Shown: piece by piece, positions 1 through 5,777 of the stretch
Layout of the letters: every line of letters begins with the position of its first letter
How positions within the stretch are numbered: the stretch's first letter is position 1
Assembly (NCBI GenBank): GCA_031278495.1
Contig: JAITKG010000007.1
Location: forward strand, 1-16,937
Direction: 5' to 3'
DNA length: 16,937 bases
Origin: Prevotellaceae bacterium
Lineage (GTDB): Bacteria; Bacteroidota; Bacteroidia; Bacteroidales; UBA932
The notes under the pieces: model-generated
Told to the model about the DNA's origin: nothing
The model's input: only the letters and a program-made list of their open reading frames with translations
The model's database searches: none
Position numbers and translations under genes: made by a program

Positions 1-53
1 TGAACCGGAAAATATTCCGCAATTTGATTGTATTGTTCTTGTGATAATTTCAT
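1..53 (-). CDS. IS5-type transposase, N-terminal fragment cut by window edge
   Basis: Reading leftwards from the ATG at 53, the 17 visible codons give MKLSQEQYNQIAEYFPV. This matches the usual start of IS5-group transposases with a DUF4096-like N-terminal DNA-binding domain, which commonly begin MKLS-(K/Q)-EQ and continue beyond this point. The rest lies outside the window, so neither its integrity nor the catalytic DDE residues can be judged. A -7 box TATATTTG sits only 4 bases upstream of the ATG. The assignment rests on a very short match and on family knowledge; a different gene is possible. I could not identify the terminal inverted repeat of the insertion sequence in 54-110. Confidence 0.5.
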   Translation of the reverse strand, partial: MKLSQEQYNQIAEYFPV

Positions 54-57
54 ACCG

Positions 58-65
58 CAAATATA
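58..65 (-). promoter_or_regulatory. -7 promoter box TATATTTG before the transposase fragment
   Basis: The minus strand reads TATATTTG here, matching the Bacteroidetes -7 consensus TAnnTTTG. The ATG at 53 follows after 4 bases, so the transcript would start at or within a base or two of the start codon. I see no TTTG -33 element at the expected distance. Confidence 0.45.
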
Positions 66-111
66 CAAAATTATGTGTTAACATACCCTAGTCACATTAA
101 ATAATTAGCAA

Positions 112-137
112 AAGCCCCCCAACCCCCAAAGGGGGAG
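112..137 (-). repeat. C5/G5 hairpin element, copy 1
   Basis: The minus strand reads CTCCCCCTTTGGGGGTTGGG and onward: a C5 run followed by two G runs. It is a diverged inverted copy of the elements at 861-885 and 9961-9985. The C run can pair with either G run. Confidence 0.6.
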
Positions 138-200
138 TAAGGATGCTTCATGTTATTGTAATTTTTGTTCATTGTTTTTGTCGTAAGTCAGCCGCCGCGC

Positions 201-334
201 CGTCATTCCGAGCGGAGCGAAGCGCAGTCGAGGAATCTGCTGCAATATCTCGCTGTCCCTCCCAAACTGCCTGCGTTTGGGAGCAGATTCCTCCGCTGCG
301 CGGCTCGTTCCTCGCCGCTCCGGTCGGAATGACG
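201..334. repeat. Palindromic intergenic element, copy 1 (134 bp)
   Basis: The element begins CGTCATTCCGAGCGGAGCG and ends CGCTCCGGTCGGAATGACG, an imperfect terminal inverted repeat of about 20 bp. A second inner arm, GAGGAATCTGCT at 229-240, is repeated in inverted form as AGCAGATTCCTC at about 281-292, and a third, CTCCCAAA/TTTGGGAG, lies inside that. The whole element is therefore a nested cruciform or hairpin. A close copy lies at 9881-10026 and partial copies at 16235-16254 and 16866-16887. It encodes no transposase, so it resembles a MITE- or REP-like mobile repeat. The open frames on both strands here are by-products of the repeat. Confidence 0.75.
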
Positions 335-540
335 GCACGCTCCTAATCACTTAATCACCTAATCACCTAATCTCTTTTTTGCAGCTTTTGGGATTGCTTT
401 ATACGCACCCACAAACACAAACTTTTTTATAAAACAACCCCCTGCTGCAAGTTTTTATTCGCTGCCAATGATTGCAGAAATTTCGTTCTACAATTATTTT
501 CTATAACTTTTACCGTGATTTTTTCCTTATTCCACTAATG

Positions 541-766
541 CACCAAGAGTAGATAAGGATACTATACTTACTAAAATTCGAGGTTCTAGGAAACCCAGTT
601 TGCAAATAAGTATAACAACCAACTCTACTCTTGATTTGGTTGCTTTTCCTTATATTCTTCTTGCAAACATGAAATTTCCTAGATTCCGAATTTTATGCAG
701 AATAAAAGTTAAAGCGATATATTTTTAATATATCAAATCCAACATGTCAAAGAAACATAATTAATG
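541..766 (-). ncRNA. Candidate structured non-coding RNA with long rod-like hairpin
   Basis: A strong minus-strand promoter (TTTG, 19 bases, TATATTTG; 770-800) would start a transcript near 765 that reads through a long imperfect hairpin. Paired segments are 573-580 with 687-694 (AAAATTCG), 586-593 with 675-682 (CTAGGAAA), 598-605 with 661-668 (GTTTGCAA) and 616-622 with 636-642 (CAACCAA), separated by internal loops of 4-8 bases, giving a rod of about 120 nt with a 13-base apical loop. A smaller AT-rich hairpin, GATATAT/ATATATC, lies at 716-734. There is no open reading frame and no obvious 3' terminator, so the left end is uncertain. The rod shape with bulges resembles 6S RNA, and the promoter-linked layout recalls the published Bacteroidales-1 type of RNA, but I cannot confirm either. 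It could also be a palindromic mobile repeat. Confidence 0.5.
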
Positions 767-769
767 CCG

Positions 770-800
770 CAAATATAGAACTAATTTTTTTAATTGCAAA
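770..800 (-). promoter_or_regulatory. Bacteroidetes-type promoter for the structured RNA
   Basis: On the minus strand TTTG (800-797) is followed by 19 bases and then TATATTTG (777-770). Both elements and the spacing fit the phylum's primary sigma factor consensus. No protein gene starts nearby in this direction, which supports a non-coding transcript. Confidence 0.65.
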
Positions 801-860
801 TTTTATTTGTATTATTTTTTTTGCGGCGTTAGCCCAATTCGTAATTCTTAATTCCCCGTT

Positions 861-885
861 CCCCCTTCGGGGGTTAGGGGGCTTC
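861..885 (+). repeat. C5/G5 hairpin element, copy 2
   Basis: It starts CCCCCTTCGGGGGTTAGGGG. The C5 run forms a tight hairpin with the first G5 run or a looser one with the second. It is identical over 25 bases to 9961-9985, where the same sequence sits inside the second palindromic element. It lies just downstream of ubiX, so it could act as a transcription stop, but there is no strong T run. Confidence 0.65.
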
Positions 886-920
886 TTTCTAATCAGTCAC
901 ATTAGCACATTGGCTCGTCA
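886..920. repeat. CACATT-type block joined to a CGTCATTC end, at the ubiX stop
   Basis: The block reads AGTCACATTAGCACATTGGC, then CGTCATTC. The same order, CACATT block then CGTCATTCCGA, occurs at 9858-9890 and, inverted, at 16866-16937. The ubiX stop codon (918-920) lies inside the CGTCATTC part, so the repeat borders or replaced the original gene end. Confidence 0.5.
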
Positions 921-1469
921 TTCGCCCCATTTTGTACCGTCCTGTTCCAGCCCTGCCAATTGCAGCACGCGGTTGACTACGGTTTCGGTAGCGGCTTCCA
1001 ACGTGGCGGGATGTTGGTAAAACGCAGGGCTTGCCGGACAAATAATGGCGCCGGCTTCGGCGAGTTGCAGCATGTTGCGGAGGTGAATTAAATTCAACGG
1101 GGTTTCGCGGGTAACTACAATCAGGCGGCGGCGTTCTTTCAACATCACGTCGGCGGCGCGCGCCAGCAAATCATTGCTGTAGCCGTTGGCTATGCGCGCC
1201 AGCGAGCCCATAGAACAAGGCGCAATAATCATCGTATCGTAATCGCAGGAGCCGGAGGCAAAGGGCGCATGAAAATCGTCGTTGGCGTAGCGGCGGAAAG
1301 GAATGGCGTCGAAAGCCCCGCTGCCCAGTTCGTGGCGGAATACCTGCTCGCCGCAACCGGTGCATACCACTGCCACGTCCACTGCCGCGCGCGCATGCAG
1401 CTTTTCCAGCAATTGTTTGGCATATACCGCCCCGCTGGCGCCCGTAATTCCTACAACAATTTTTCGCAT
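918..1469 (-). CDS. ubiX: Flavin prenyltransferase UbiX
   Basis: The 183-aa product is a full-length UbiX: a soluble flavoprotein that joins a dimethylallyl group to FMN, making the prenylated flavin cofactor used by UbiD-type decarboxylases. The FMN-binding start MRKIVVGITGASG is clear (GASG at 10-13). PCSM is at 84-87, followed by the conserved R-A-ADV-LKE-RR segment and RETPL at 121-125; the late PASPAFY motif is at 145-151. The start is the ATG at 1469, 17 bases after a -7 box. It is divergent from rsgA. No UbiD partner is in the window; the partner decarboxylase, probably in quinone or aromatic acid metabolism, must be elsewhere. The last codons abut a repeat, and the tail after residue 175 may differ from relatives. 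A related flavoprotein decarboxylase is much less likely given RETPL. Confidence 0.93.
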   Translation of the reverse strand: MRKIVVGITGASGAVYAKQLLEKLHARAAVDVAVVCTGCGEQVFRHELGSGAFDAIPFRRYANDDFHAPFASGSCDYDTMIIAPCSMGSLARIANGYSNDLLARAADVMLKERRRLIVVTRETPLNLIHLRNMLQLAEAGAIICPASPAFYQHPATLEAATETVVNRVLQLAGLEQDGTKWGE

Positions 1470-1486
1470 AATCCGGCTTTAGGCGA

Positions 1487-1494
1487 CAAAGATA
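1487..1494 (-). promoter_or_regulatory. -7 box TATCTTTG of ubiX
   Basis: The minus strand reads TATCTTTG, a full match to TAnnTTTG, 17 bases before the ubiX ATG. A weak TTTA lies 19 bases upstream (1514-1517) where TTTG is expected. Confidence 0.65.
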
Positions 1495-1524
1495 CAAATA
1501 AGAAGCCAATCTGTAAATTTATAG

Positions 1525-1532
1525 TATCTTTG
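1525..1532 (+). promoter_or_regulatory. -7 box TATCTTTG of rsgA, four bases before the ATG
   Basis: TATCTTTG matches the Bacteroidetes -7 consensus and is followed by CTTT and the ATG at 1537. Transcription would start at or next to the start codon, suggesting a leaderless mRNA. No clear -33 element is visible. Confidence 0.6.
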
Positions 1533-1536
1533 CTTT

Positions 1537-2463
1537 ATGTTTACAGGCATTGTTTATAAGCATACCGGCAGCCATTACCTGGTGAAAAATCCTGCGTGCG
1601 GCACGCTGTATGATTGCACCGCGCGCGGGAAATTGCGCCTGCACGACAACGCCACCACCAATCCCATTGCCGCCGGCGACCGGGTAGATGTAGAGCCGGT
1701 AACCGGAACTGCCGGCGTTATCGTAAAAATACATCCGCGCAAGAATTATATTATCCGCCGGGCGGTAAACCTTTCCAAACAGGCGCATATTATTGCGGCT
1801 AACTTAGACGCGGCTTTCTTAATTGTAACAATAGATTACCCTGCGCTGCAAATGGAATTTACCGACCGTTTTTTGGTTACTTGCGAAGCATACAAAGTGC
1901 CGGTGAAAATCGCAGTGAATAAAATGGATTTATACGGCGAAGCGCAACACGAGCTGTTACAACGGTTTCAAGAGATATATACCGGCGCGGGGTATGAACT
2001 TTTTTGCGTTTCGGCGCATACGGGCATTGGCATAGATGCGTTGCGCAAAGCGGTAAAAGGCAAGCTGTGCCTTTTTTCCGGGCAGTCGGGCGTGGGGAAA
2101 TCGTCGCTGGTTAACGCGATAGACGCGGGGTTGCAATTACGCACCGGACACTTGTCGGGCTACCACCGGAAAGGAATGCACACCACTACTTTTTACGAAA
2201 TCTTCGACACGGCGGCTGGCGGACAGATTATTGATTCGCCCGGTATCAAAGGCTTTGGGCTGATTGATATGGAAAAGGAAGAACTGTATCATTTTTTCCC
2301 GGAGCTCTTCCGTTGCGCCGCACAATGTAAATACAACATGTGCACGCATACGCACGAGCCGGGTTGCGCCGTAAAAACGGCTGTGGAGCATGGCGGCATT
2401 TCGCCGGAGCGTTACGAAAGCTATTTGAAAATGCTGGACAACAAAGGCGGGAAATACCGTTAA
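1537..2463 (+). CDS. rsgA: Ribosome small-subunit-dependent GTPase A
   Basis: The 308-aa product is a circularly permuted GTPase that acts in late maturation of the 30S ribosomal subunit. An N-terminal OB-fold (about 1-75) precedes the GTPase. G motifs occur in permuted order: NKMD (G4) at 128-131, then GQSGVGKS (G1) at 182-189, HTTT at 215-218 and DSPG (G3) at 233-236. The C-terminal zinc knuckle is canonical C-x4-C-x-H-x5-C (C264, C269, H271, C277). The length is normal. The start is chosen as the ATG at 1537; its position 4 bases after a -7 box is unusual, but no later Met fits the OB-fold start. The gene converges on the envC-like gene with 18 bases between stop codons. Confidence 0.95.
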   Translation: MFTGIVYKHTGSHYLVKNPACGTLYDCTARGKLRLHDNATTNPIAAGDRVDVEPVTGTAGVIVKIHPRKNYIIRRAVNLSKQAHIIAANLDAAFLIVTIDYPALQMEFTDRFLVTCEAYKVPVKIAVNKMDLYGEAQHELLQRFQEIYTGAGYELFCVSAHTGIGIDALRKAVKGKLCLFSGQSGVGKSSLVNAIDAGLQLRTGHLSGYHRKGMHTTTFYEIFDTAAGGQIIDSPGIKGFGLIDMEKEELYHFFPELFRCAAQCKYNMCTHTHEPGCAVKTAVEHGGISPERYESYLKMLDNKGGKYR

Positions 2464-2490
2464 ACATGCTGCGCCGCGCGTTTATTTTTT
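2461..2490 (+). terminator. Possible rsgA terminator between convergent genes
   Basis: TAAAC (2461-2465, including the rsgA stop) can pair with GTTTA (2480-2484, overlapping the opposite stop), with GC pairs inside, followed by T6 at 2485-2490. The stem is short and bulged, so this is a weak call. Confidence 0.35.
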
Positions 2491-3681
2491 CAACCAGAGT
2501 TCGGGGTTTAGTTTTTCCGGTTCCGGTTTGTCTTTCATCTTCCATATTTGGAAATCCAGCGTCGTGTTGTCTGCAGTAAATATTGTGCCGATAATTTGTC
2601 CCCGCGATAATTTATCGTTTACTTTTACATGGACGTCGGAAAGATTGCAATAGACCGTATAGTATTCGCCGTGTTGCACCATCACGCAATTATGCTGCGC
2701 CGGTATAAAAAACACGCGCCGCACGACGCCGTCGAAGACGCACAATGCCGGGCTGTTTTCTTCAGTTGAAATATGGATGCCGGAATTTTGCGGCAGCTTC
2801 AGGTTTTTGTACACCGGATGATAATGCTCGCCAAACTGCGCGGTAACAACTCCCTTGTGTACCGGCCAGGGCAGTTTTCCCTGATTATTTTCAAAATTGG
2901 CAGATAAAATCCGGTCGGCTTCCGGCAGGTTGGGCGTTGTTTTCCGGCGGCGTTGGTCTTGCTTTGCCTGTTCGGCAATAATTTTCTCGATTTGTTTATT
3001 GATGCGTTGAACAGCCCGCCGTTGGTCTGCAAGGCGGCGCGTTAATTCTTTTTCCTGCCCGGCTAATTTTTTTGTGATGGCTAAAGCGTCGGCTTCATCT
3101 TTTTGCAGTGTGGCAATTTCTTTTCCCCGCGCGCTCCGTTGATTGTCCAACTCGCTTTTTTGGATATTCAACGAATGGATTTCCCTGTTCAGTTCTTCCG
3201 ACATTTGCTGTATTTTCAACGCTTGCTCATTGATGTATTCGGAATAGTTTTTGAAATAGTGCCACCGCCGGTAGGCTAATCCCACATCGTCGCTGGAAAG
3301 CACGAACATCAGCCAGAGCCGCCGGTCGCGGTTTTTATACGCTTGGTACAACAGTTCCTCATACGATTTTTTCAGTTCATTCAGGCTCGTTTGCAAGCCG
3401 CTTACATCTTCCTGTTTCTTTTTCAAATCGGCTTCCAGCAAATGAATTTGCGCATCCATGTCGGCAATCAGTTGCTTGCGCGATTTCATTTTCTGCTTTA
3501 TCAAATCTAATTGCAGCACGCTATTTTGCCGGTCTTTGGAATTTTTTTTCAGCAGTTTGTCGATATATGCAATTTGTTCTTCGGCTTTTTTCAATCGTTT
3601 GTTCAACTCCGAAACACTTTGCCCCGCAACGGATGTAGCGGTCATGACCAAAACTGTCATATAGAAAAGACGCTTTATCAC
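2482..3681 (-). CDS. EnvC-like murein hydrolase activator (degenerate M23/LytM)
   Basis: The product has a signal peptide (about residues 1-21, MIKRLFYMTVLVMTATSVAGQ), a long coiled coil (about 22-250, rich in K, E, Q and L) and a C-terminal LytM domain (about 280-395). This is the architecture of EnvC/NlpD-type periplasmic proteins that switch on amidases during cell separation. The catalytic zinc residues appear lost: the usual HxH near the end (LHFEI) reads TLDFQIWK, with Thr and Asp in place of both His. It should therefore regulate rather than cut peptidoglycan. I chose the GTG at 3681 because it gives a compact signal peptide; an upstream TTG at 3717 adds 12 residues from a repetitive AAATCTTTGAATC region. 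It lies downstream of the TPR lipoprotein gene, same strand, across 90 bp of repeats. Confidence 0.85.
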   Translation of the reverse strand: MIKRLFYMTVLVMTATSVAGQSVSELNKRLKKAEEQIAYIDKLLKKNSKDRQNSVLQLDLIKQKMKSRKQLIADMDAQIHLLEADLKKKQEDVSGLQTSLNELKKSYEELLYQAYKNRDRRLWLMFVLSSDDVGLAYRRWHYFKNYSEYINEQALKIQQMSEELNREIHSLNIQKSELDNQRSARGKEIATLQKDEADALAITKKLAGQEKELTRRLADQRRAVQRINKQIEKIIAEQAKQDQRRRKTTPNLPEADRILSANFENNQGKLPWPVHKGVVTAQFGEHYHPVYKNLKLPQNSGIHISTEENSPALCVFDGVVRRVFFIPAQHNCVMVQHGEYYTVYCNLSDVHVKVNDKLSRGQIIGTIFTADNTTLDFQIWKMKDKPEPEKLNPELWLKK

Positions 3682-3684
3682 GGA

Positions 3685-3722
3685 AGATTTCAAAATTTCA
3701 AGATTCAAAGATTTCAAGGTTT
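3685..3722. repeat. Short AAGATTTCAA-type repeat run before the envC-like gene
   Basis: The run is built from variants of AAGATTTCAA, AAGATTCAAAG and AGATTTCAAGG. A related TTGAAATCTTGG occurs after the toxin gene near 16845. It covers the 5' leader of the envC-like gene and blurs the start codon choice. Confidence 0.45.
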
Positions 3723-3745
3723 AAAAATAATGTAACGACGTATAT

Positions 3746-3773
3746 CGTTCCCCGTTTTCCGTTCCCCGTCCTC
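3746..3773 (-). repeat. Heptamer array A (4 units, TNNNCCG/CGGNNNA type, diverged)
   Basis: The plus strand reads CGTTCCC CGTTTTC CGTTCCC CGTCCTC, four contiguous 7-base units. Period and pattern match arrays at 5521-5579, 9792-9847 and 10027-10131. The array overlaps the stop codon of the TPR lipoprotein gene (3772-3774). Confidence 0.55.
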
Positions 3774-5499
3774 ATCGCTTATTGTTTTTTATTTTTTGTT
3801 CTACTTGCGGGTTTTGTTCTTTTTTCAACGACAAATCCCAATACACAATGGCGACGTCGTACTCACCGAGCGCATGCAGCACGTCGCCGTAGTGGTCGAG
3901 GATGACGGCGCTGTCGTTGCCGCCGTAAATCATGGCATGGCGGAAAATCGCTTTGGCTTCAACGGCTTTTCCCATCTTGAAAAGTATCCACCCGAAGGTA
4001 TCCAGATAGGTTGCGTTGTTGGGCTCTGCTTTAATCGCTTTGTTGCTCATGTTATAGGCGCGGTCAAGGTGTTTATTTTCTTCGCTCAAAAAATATGCAT
4101 AATTATTCAACACCACAATGTAGTTGTCATCTATAGCCAATGCTTTTTCGTAGTATTCATACGCCTTTTTCGGATTTTTTCCGGCATAATATAAATCCCC
4201 TAAAAAAGCATAGGTCTGCACGGTTTTTTTCGGGTCGTCCGCCGTGAGCGGCAAGGTTTTTTCGAACCAGCGGATAGCTTCCGCCCCGTCGCCGGTTTGC
4301 CATGCGGCAATAGCTTTCATCGACATAAAATCTACTTCTTTGGGGAAACGCCGGTGCGCTGTTTCGGCATATTTTCCTACGGTATCCCACCGTTCCGCAT
4401 AATATTCGACAGCCAGGTAACGCTGCCATGCGCCGGACTGTTCGATGTTGTTTTGCAAATTATTTTTTAATACCGTAATCGCCGAATCCACGAGTTGCTT
4501 TTGCAACAGGTACGTTGCATACAGCGGCTCCGTAAGCGAGTCGGGCGGCATGCGCAATACTGTGAATACCGTGTCTATCTGCGGCGAGAACGAAGCGGCA
4601 AATTTCGGAACCTGCAACAATGCCGACAAGTATTCTACCTTGTATTCCGTTTCTACCGCTTTGTTGGCATACAGGCTATACAGTTTTTGGAAATACACGT
4701 CGAAATGCCCGTTCCGGCGGAAACAGTCGGCTTCGCCCAACAGCGCCGGCGTGTAATCAGGGTTCAACGCCAATGCCTGATGGTACATTTCCAACGCCAG
4801 CGTATCGCGTTCCTGTGCGGCATACTGCTCGCCCAACAATGAAAAATAACGCGCCTCCGGAAACATCGTCACCAGGTGTTCCAACGCATGCAAGGCTTCT
4901 TCCTTTTTATTTTGCGCCGACAGTATTTCAACCCGCGTGACCGCCGACTGTTCCGAAAAACCGGTTTTAGCATTGGCGTCGTCCAACACCAACAACGCGC
5001 TGTCAAGCGCCCCCACCCGCATATATAGCGTAGAGAGGTCGAAATACAAATCCTGCATATCCGGACGTTTTTGCAGGAGGTAATTATATTCGTCAATAGC
5101 CCGGCGGTATCGGCGGGCAGTGGCATTGTACTGCGCCGCCTGCACACGATACCAGAAATTCGCCGTATCCAGCCGCATTGCCGATTCATTCAACGACAAT
5201 GCCGCCTGCACGTAACCCGACCGGAAATAAATATTCGCCAACTGGTAAAAACAGGCGTCGCAACCGGCGTCAATAGCAATAGTTTTCCGGAACAACCGGT
5301 TGGCGGTTTGCCAATCGTGCAGTTCGTATGCTTTCATGGCTTCCGAAAAGTAGAGTTGTTTTTCCAACTGCCGTTCATCGTTCAGCGGCTTGGCTTTGGC
5401 GGGGTCAGATACCGGCAGCACGGCTTTCGGCGAGCAGGAAGCCAACAACCACCCAGCCAACAGCACACGTGATAAGAAAGTACAGGTGAAATATTTCAT
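3772..5499 (-). CDS. Tetratricopeptide-repeat lipoprotein
   Basis: The 575-aa product starts with a lipoprotein signal ending LLASC, with Cys22 as the lipidation site, so it should be anchored in the envelope. The rest is mostly TPR units: clear ones cover about 55-120 (for example ALSLNESAMRLDTANFWY), 230-260 (ALEMYHQALALNPDYTPALL), 395-475 (AYEYYEKALAIDDNYIVVLN) and 480-560. TPR proteins scaffold protein contacts; I do not know the partner. A -7 box TACCTTTG lies 4 bases before the ATG. From memory, related Bacteroidales genomes often have a DUF4292 lipoprotein gene between this TPR gene and the EnvC gene. Here there is only a 97-bp gap filled with repeats, suggesting loss, but this is inference. 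The stop lies in a heptamer array. Confidence 0.85.
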   Translation of the reverse strand: MKYFTCTFLSRVLLAGWLLASCSPKAVLPVSDPAKAKPLNDERQLEKQLYFSEAMKAYELHDWQTANRLFRKTIAIDAGCDACFYQLANIYFRSGYVQAALSLNESAMRLDTANFWYRVQAAQYNATARRYRRAIDEYNYLLQKRPDMQDLYFDLSTLYMRVGALDSALLVLDDANAKTGFSEQSAVTRVEILSAQNKKEEALHALEHLVTMFPEARYFSLLGEQYAAQERDTLALEMYHQALALNPDYTPALLGEADCFRRNGHFDVYFQKLYSLYANKAVETEYKVEYLSALLQVPKFAASFSPQIDTVFTVLRMPPDSLTEPLYATYLLQKQLVDSAITVLKNNLQNNIEQSGAWQRYLAVEYYAERWDTVGKYAETAHRRFPKEVDFMSMKAIAAWQTGDGAEAIRWFEKTLPLTADDPKKTVQTYAFLGDLYYAGKNPKKAYEYYEKALAIDDNYIVVLNNYAYFLSEENKHLDRAYNMSNKAIKAEPNNATYLDTFGWILFKMGKAVEAKAIFRHAMIYGGNDSAVILDHYGDVLHALGEYDVAIVYWDLSLKKEQNPQVEQKIKNNKR

Positions 5500-5503
5500 T
5501 TTA

Positions 5504-5511
5504 CAAAGGTA
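5504..5511 (-). promoter_or_regulatory. -7 box TACCTTTG of the TPR lipoprotein gene
   Basis: The minus strand reads TACCTTTG, then TAAA, then the ATG at 5499. This is the same 4-base gap as for rsgA and the transposase fragment, so a leaderless mRNA is likely. The region where a -33 element would lie is heptamer repeat and contains no TTTG. Confidence 0.6.
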
Positions 5512-5520
5512 CGCTTTTTT

Positions 5521-5579
5521 CGGGAAACGGGGAACGGGGAACGGTTAACGGATAACGGTCGACGGTTAACGGATAACGG
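5521..5579 (+). repeat. Heptamer array B (8 units of CGGNNNA)
   Basis: The units in order are CGGGAAA, CGGGGAA twice, CGGTTAA, CGGATAA, CGGTCGA, CGGTTAA and CGGATAA, in perfect 7-base phase, ending CGG. Units vary only in the central three bases. It lies immediately upstream of the TPR gene promoter. Confidence 0.8.
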
Positions 5580-5619
5580 CGCAGCCCAACTCTTAGTTCT
5601 TAACTCCCCAGCCGTGCCA

Positions 5620-5757
5620 GCCACATCTTCACATCTTCACATTTTCACATTAGCTGCTGCCGCGTCAGCCAAATTAGTCACATTAAACAATTAGTCACAT
5701 TAGCACATTAGTTTGTCACATCTTCACATTAGCTGCTGCCGCGCCAGCCGGTTTCTA
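5620..5757. repeat. CACATT/CACATCTT-rich block with GCTGCTGCCGCG modules
   Basis: The block has two related halves: CAGCCACATCTTCACATC onward to GCTGCTGCCGCGTCAGCC (5625-5670), then AGTCACATTA units (5674-5712), then TCACATCTTCACATTAGCTG to GCGCCAGCC (5715-5752). Pieces recur at 9849-9880, 16186-16240 and, inverted, 16888-16937. The gene-free interval 5500-5777 holds nothing else I can identify apart from the -7 box and array B. Confidence 0.65.
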
Positions 5758-5777
5758 ATTTTAAGAAATTCCTGCAA

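Larger units (their letters stand above)
54..917. other. 864-bp stretch without a protein gene: repeats and a structured RNA candidate
   Basis: No open frame here looks coding; the open frames around 143-350 lie in a palindromic repeat. In order it holds a CACATT-type block (89-109), a C5/G5 hairpin element in minus orientation (112-137), a 134-bp palindromic element (201-334), a 9-base tandem TAATCACCT run (about 341-371), AT-rich sequence, a heavily self-complementary region (541-695) with its minus-strand promoter (770-800), a second C5/G5 element (861-885), and a CACATT block that runs into the 3' end of ubiX (886-920). I see nothing recognisable in about 372-540. Confidence 0.6.

Noticed and set aside
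143..350. Open frames of 65-67 codons on both strands
   Set aside because: They lie in the palindromic element, have a composition dictated by its arms (R/A/P/S/E-rich), and equivalents appear at the second copy (9847-10146).
541..766. tmRNA, RNase P RNA or signal recognition particle RNA
   Set aside because: I looked for the tmRNA tag ending in ALAA, RNase P conserved GAAAGTCC-type blocks and the SRP apical tetraloop motif, and found none on either strand.
3682..3717. TTG start at 3717 for the EnvC-like protein
   Set aside because: It adds 12 residues encoded by repeat sequence in front of an already adequate signal peptide; the GTG at 3681 is simpler, though not proven.
3796..5472. Plus-strand open frames opposite the TPR lipoprotein gene
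   Set aside because: They are antisense shadows; TPR periodicity and lipobox support the minus strand.
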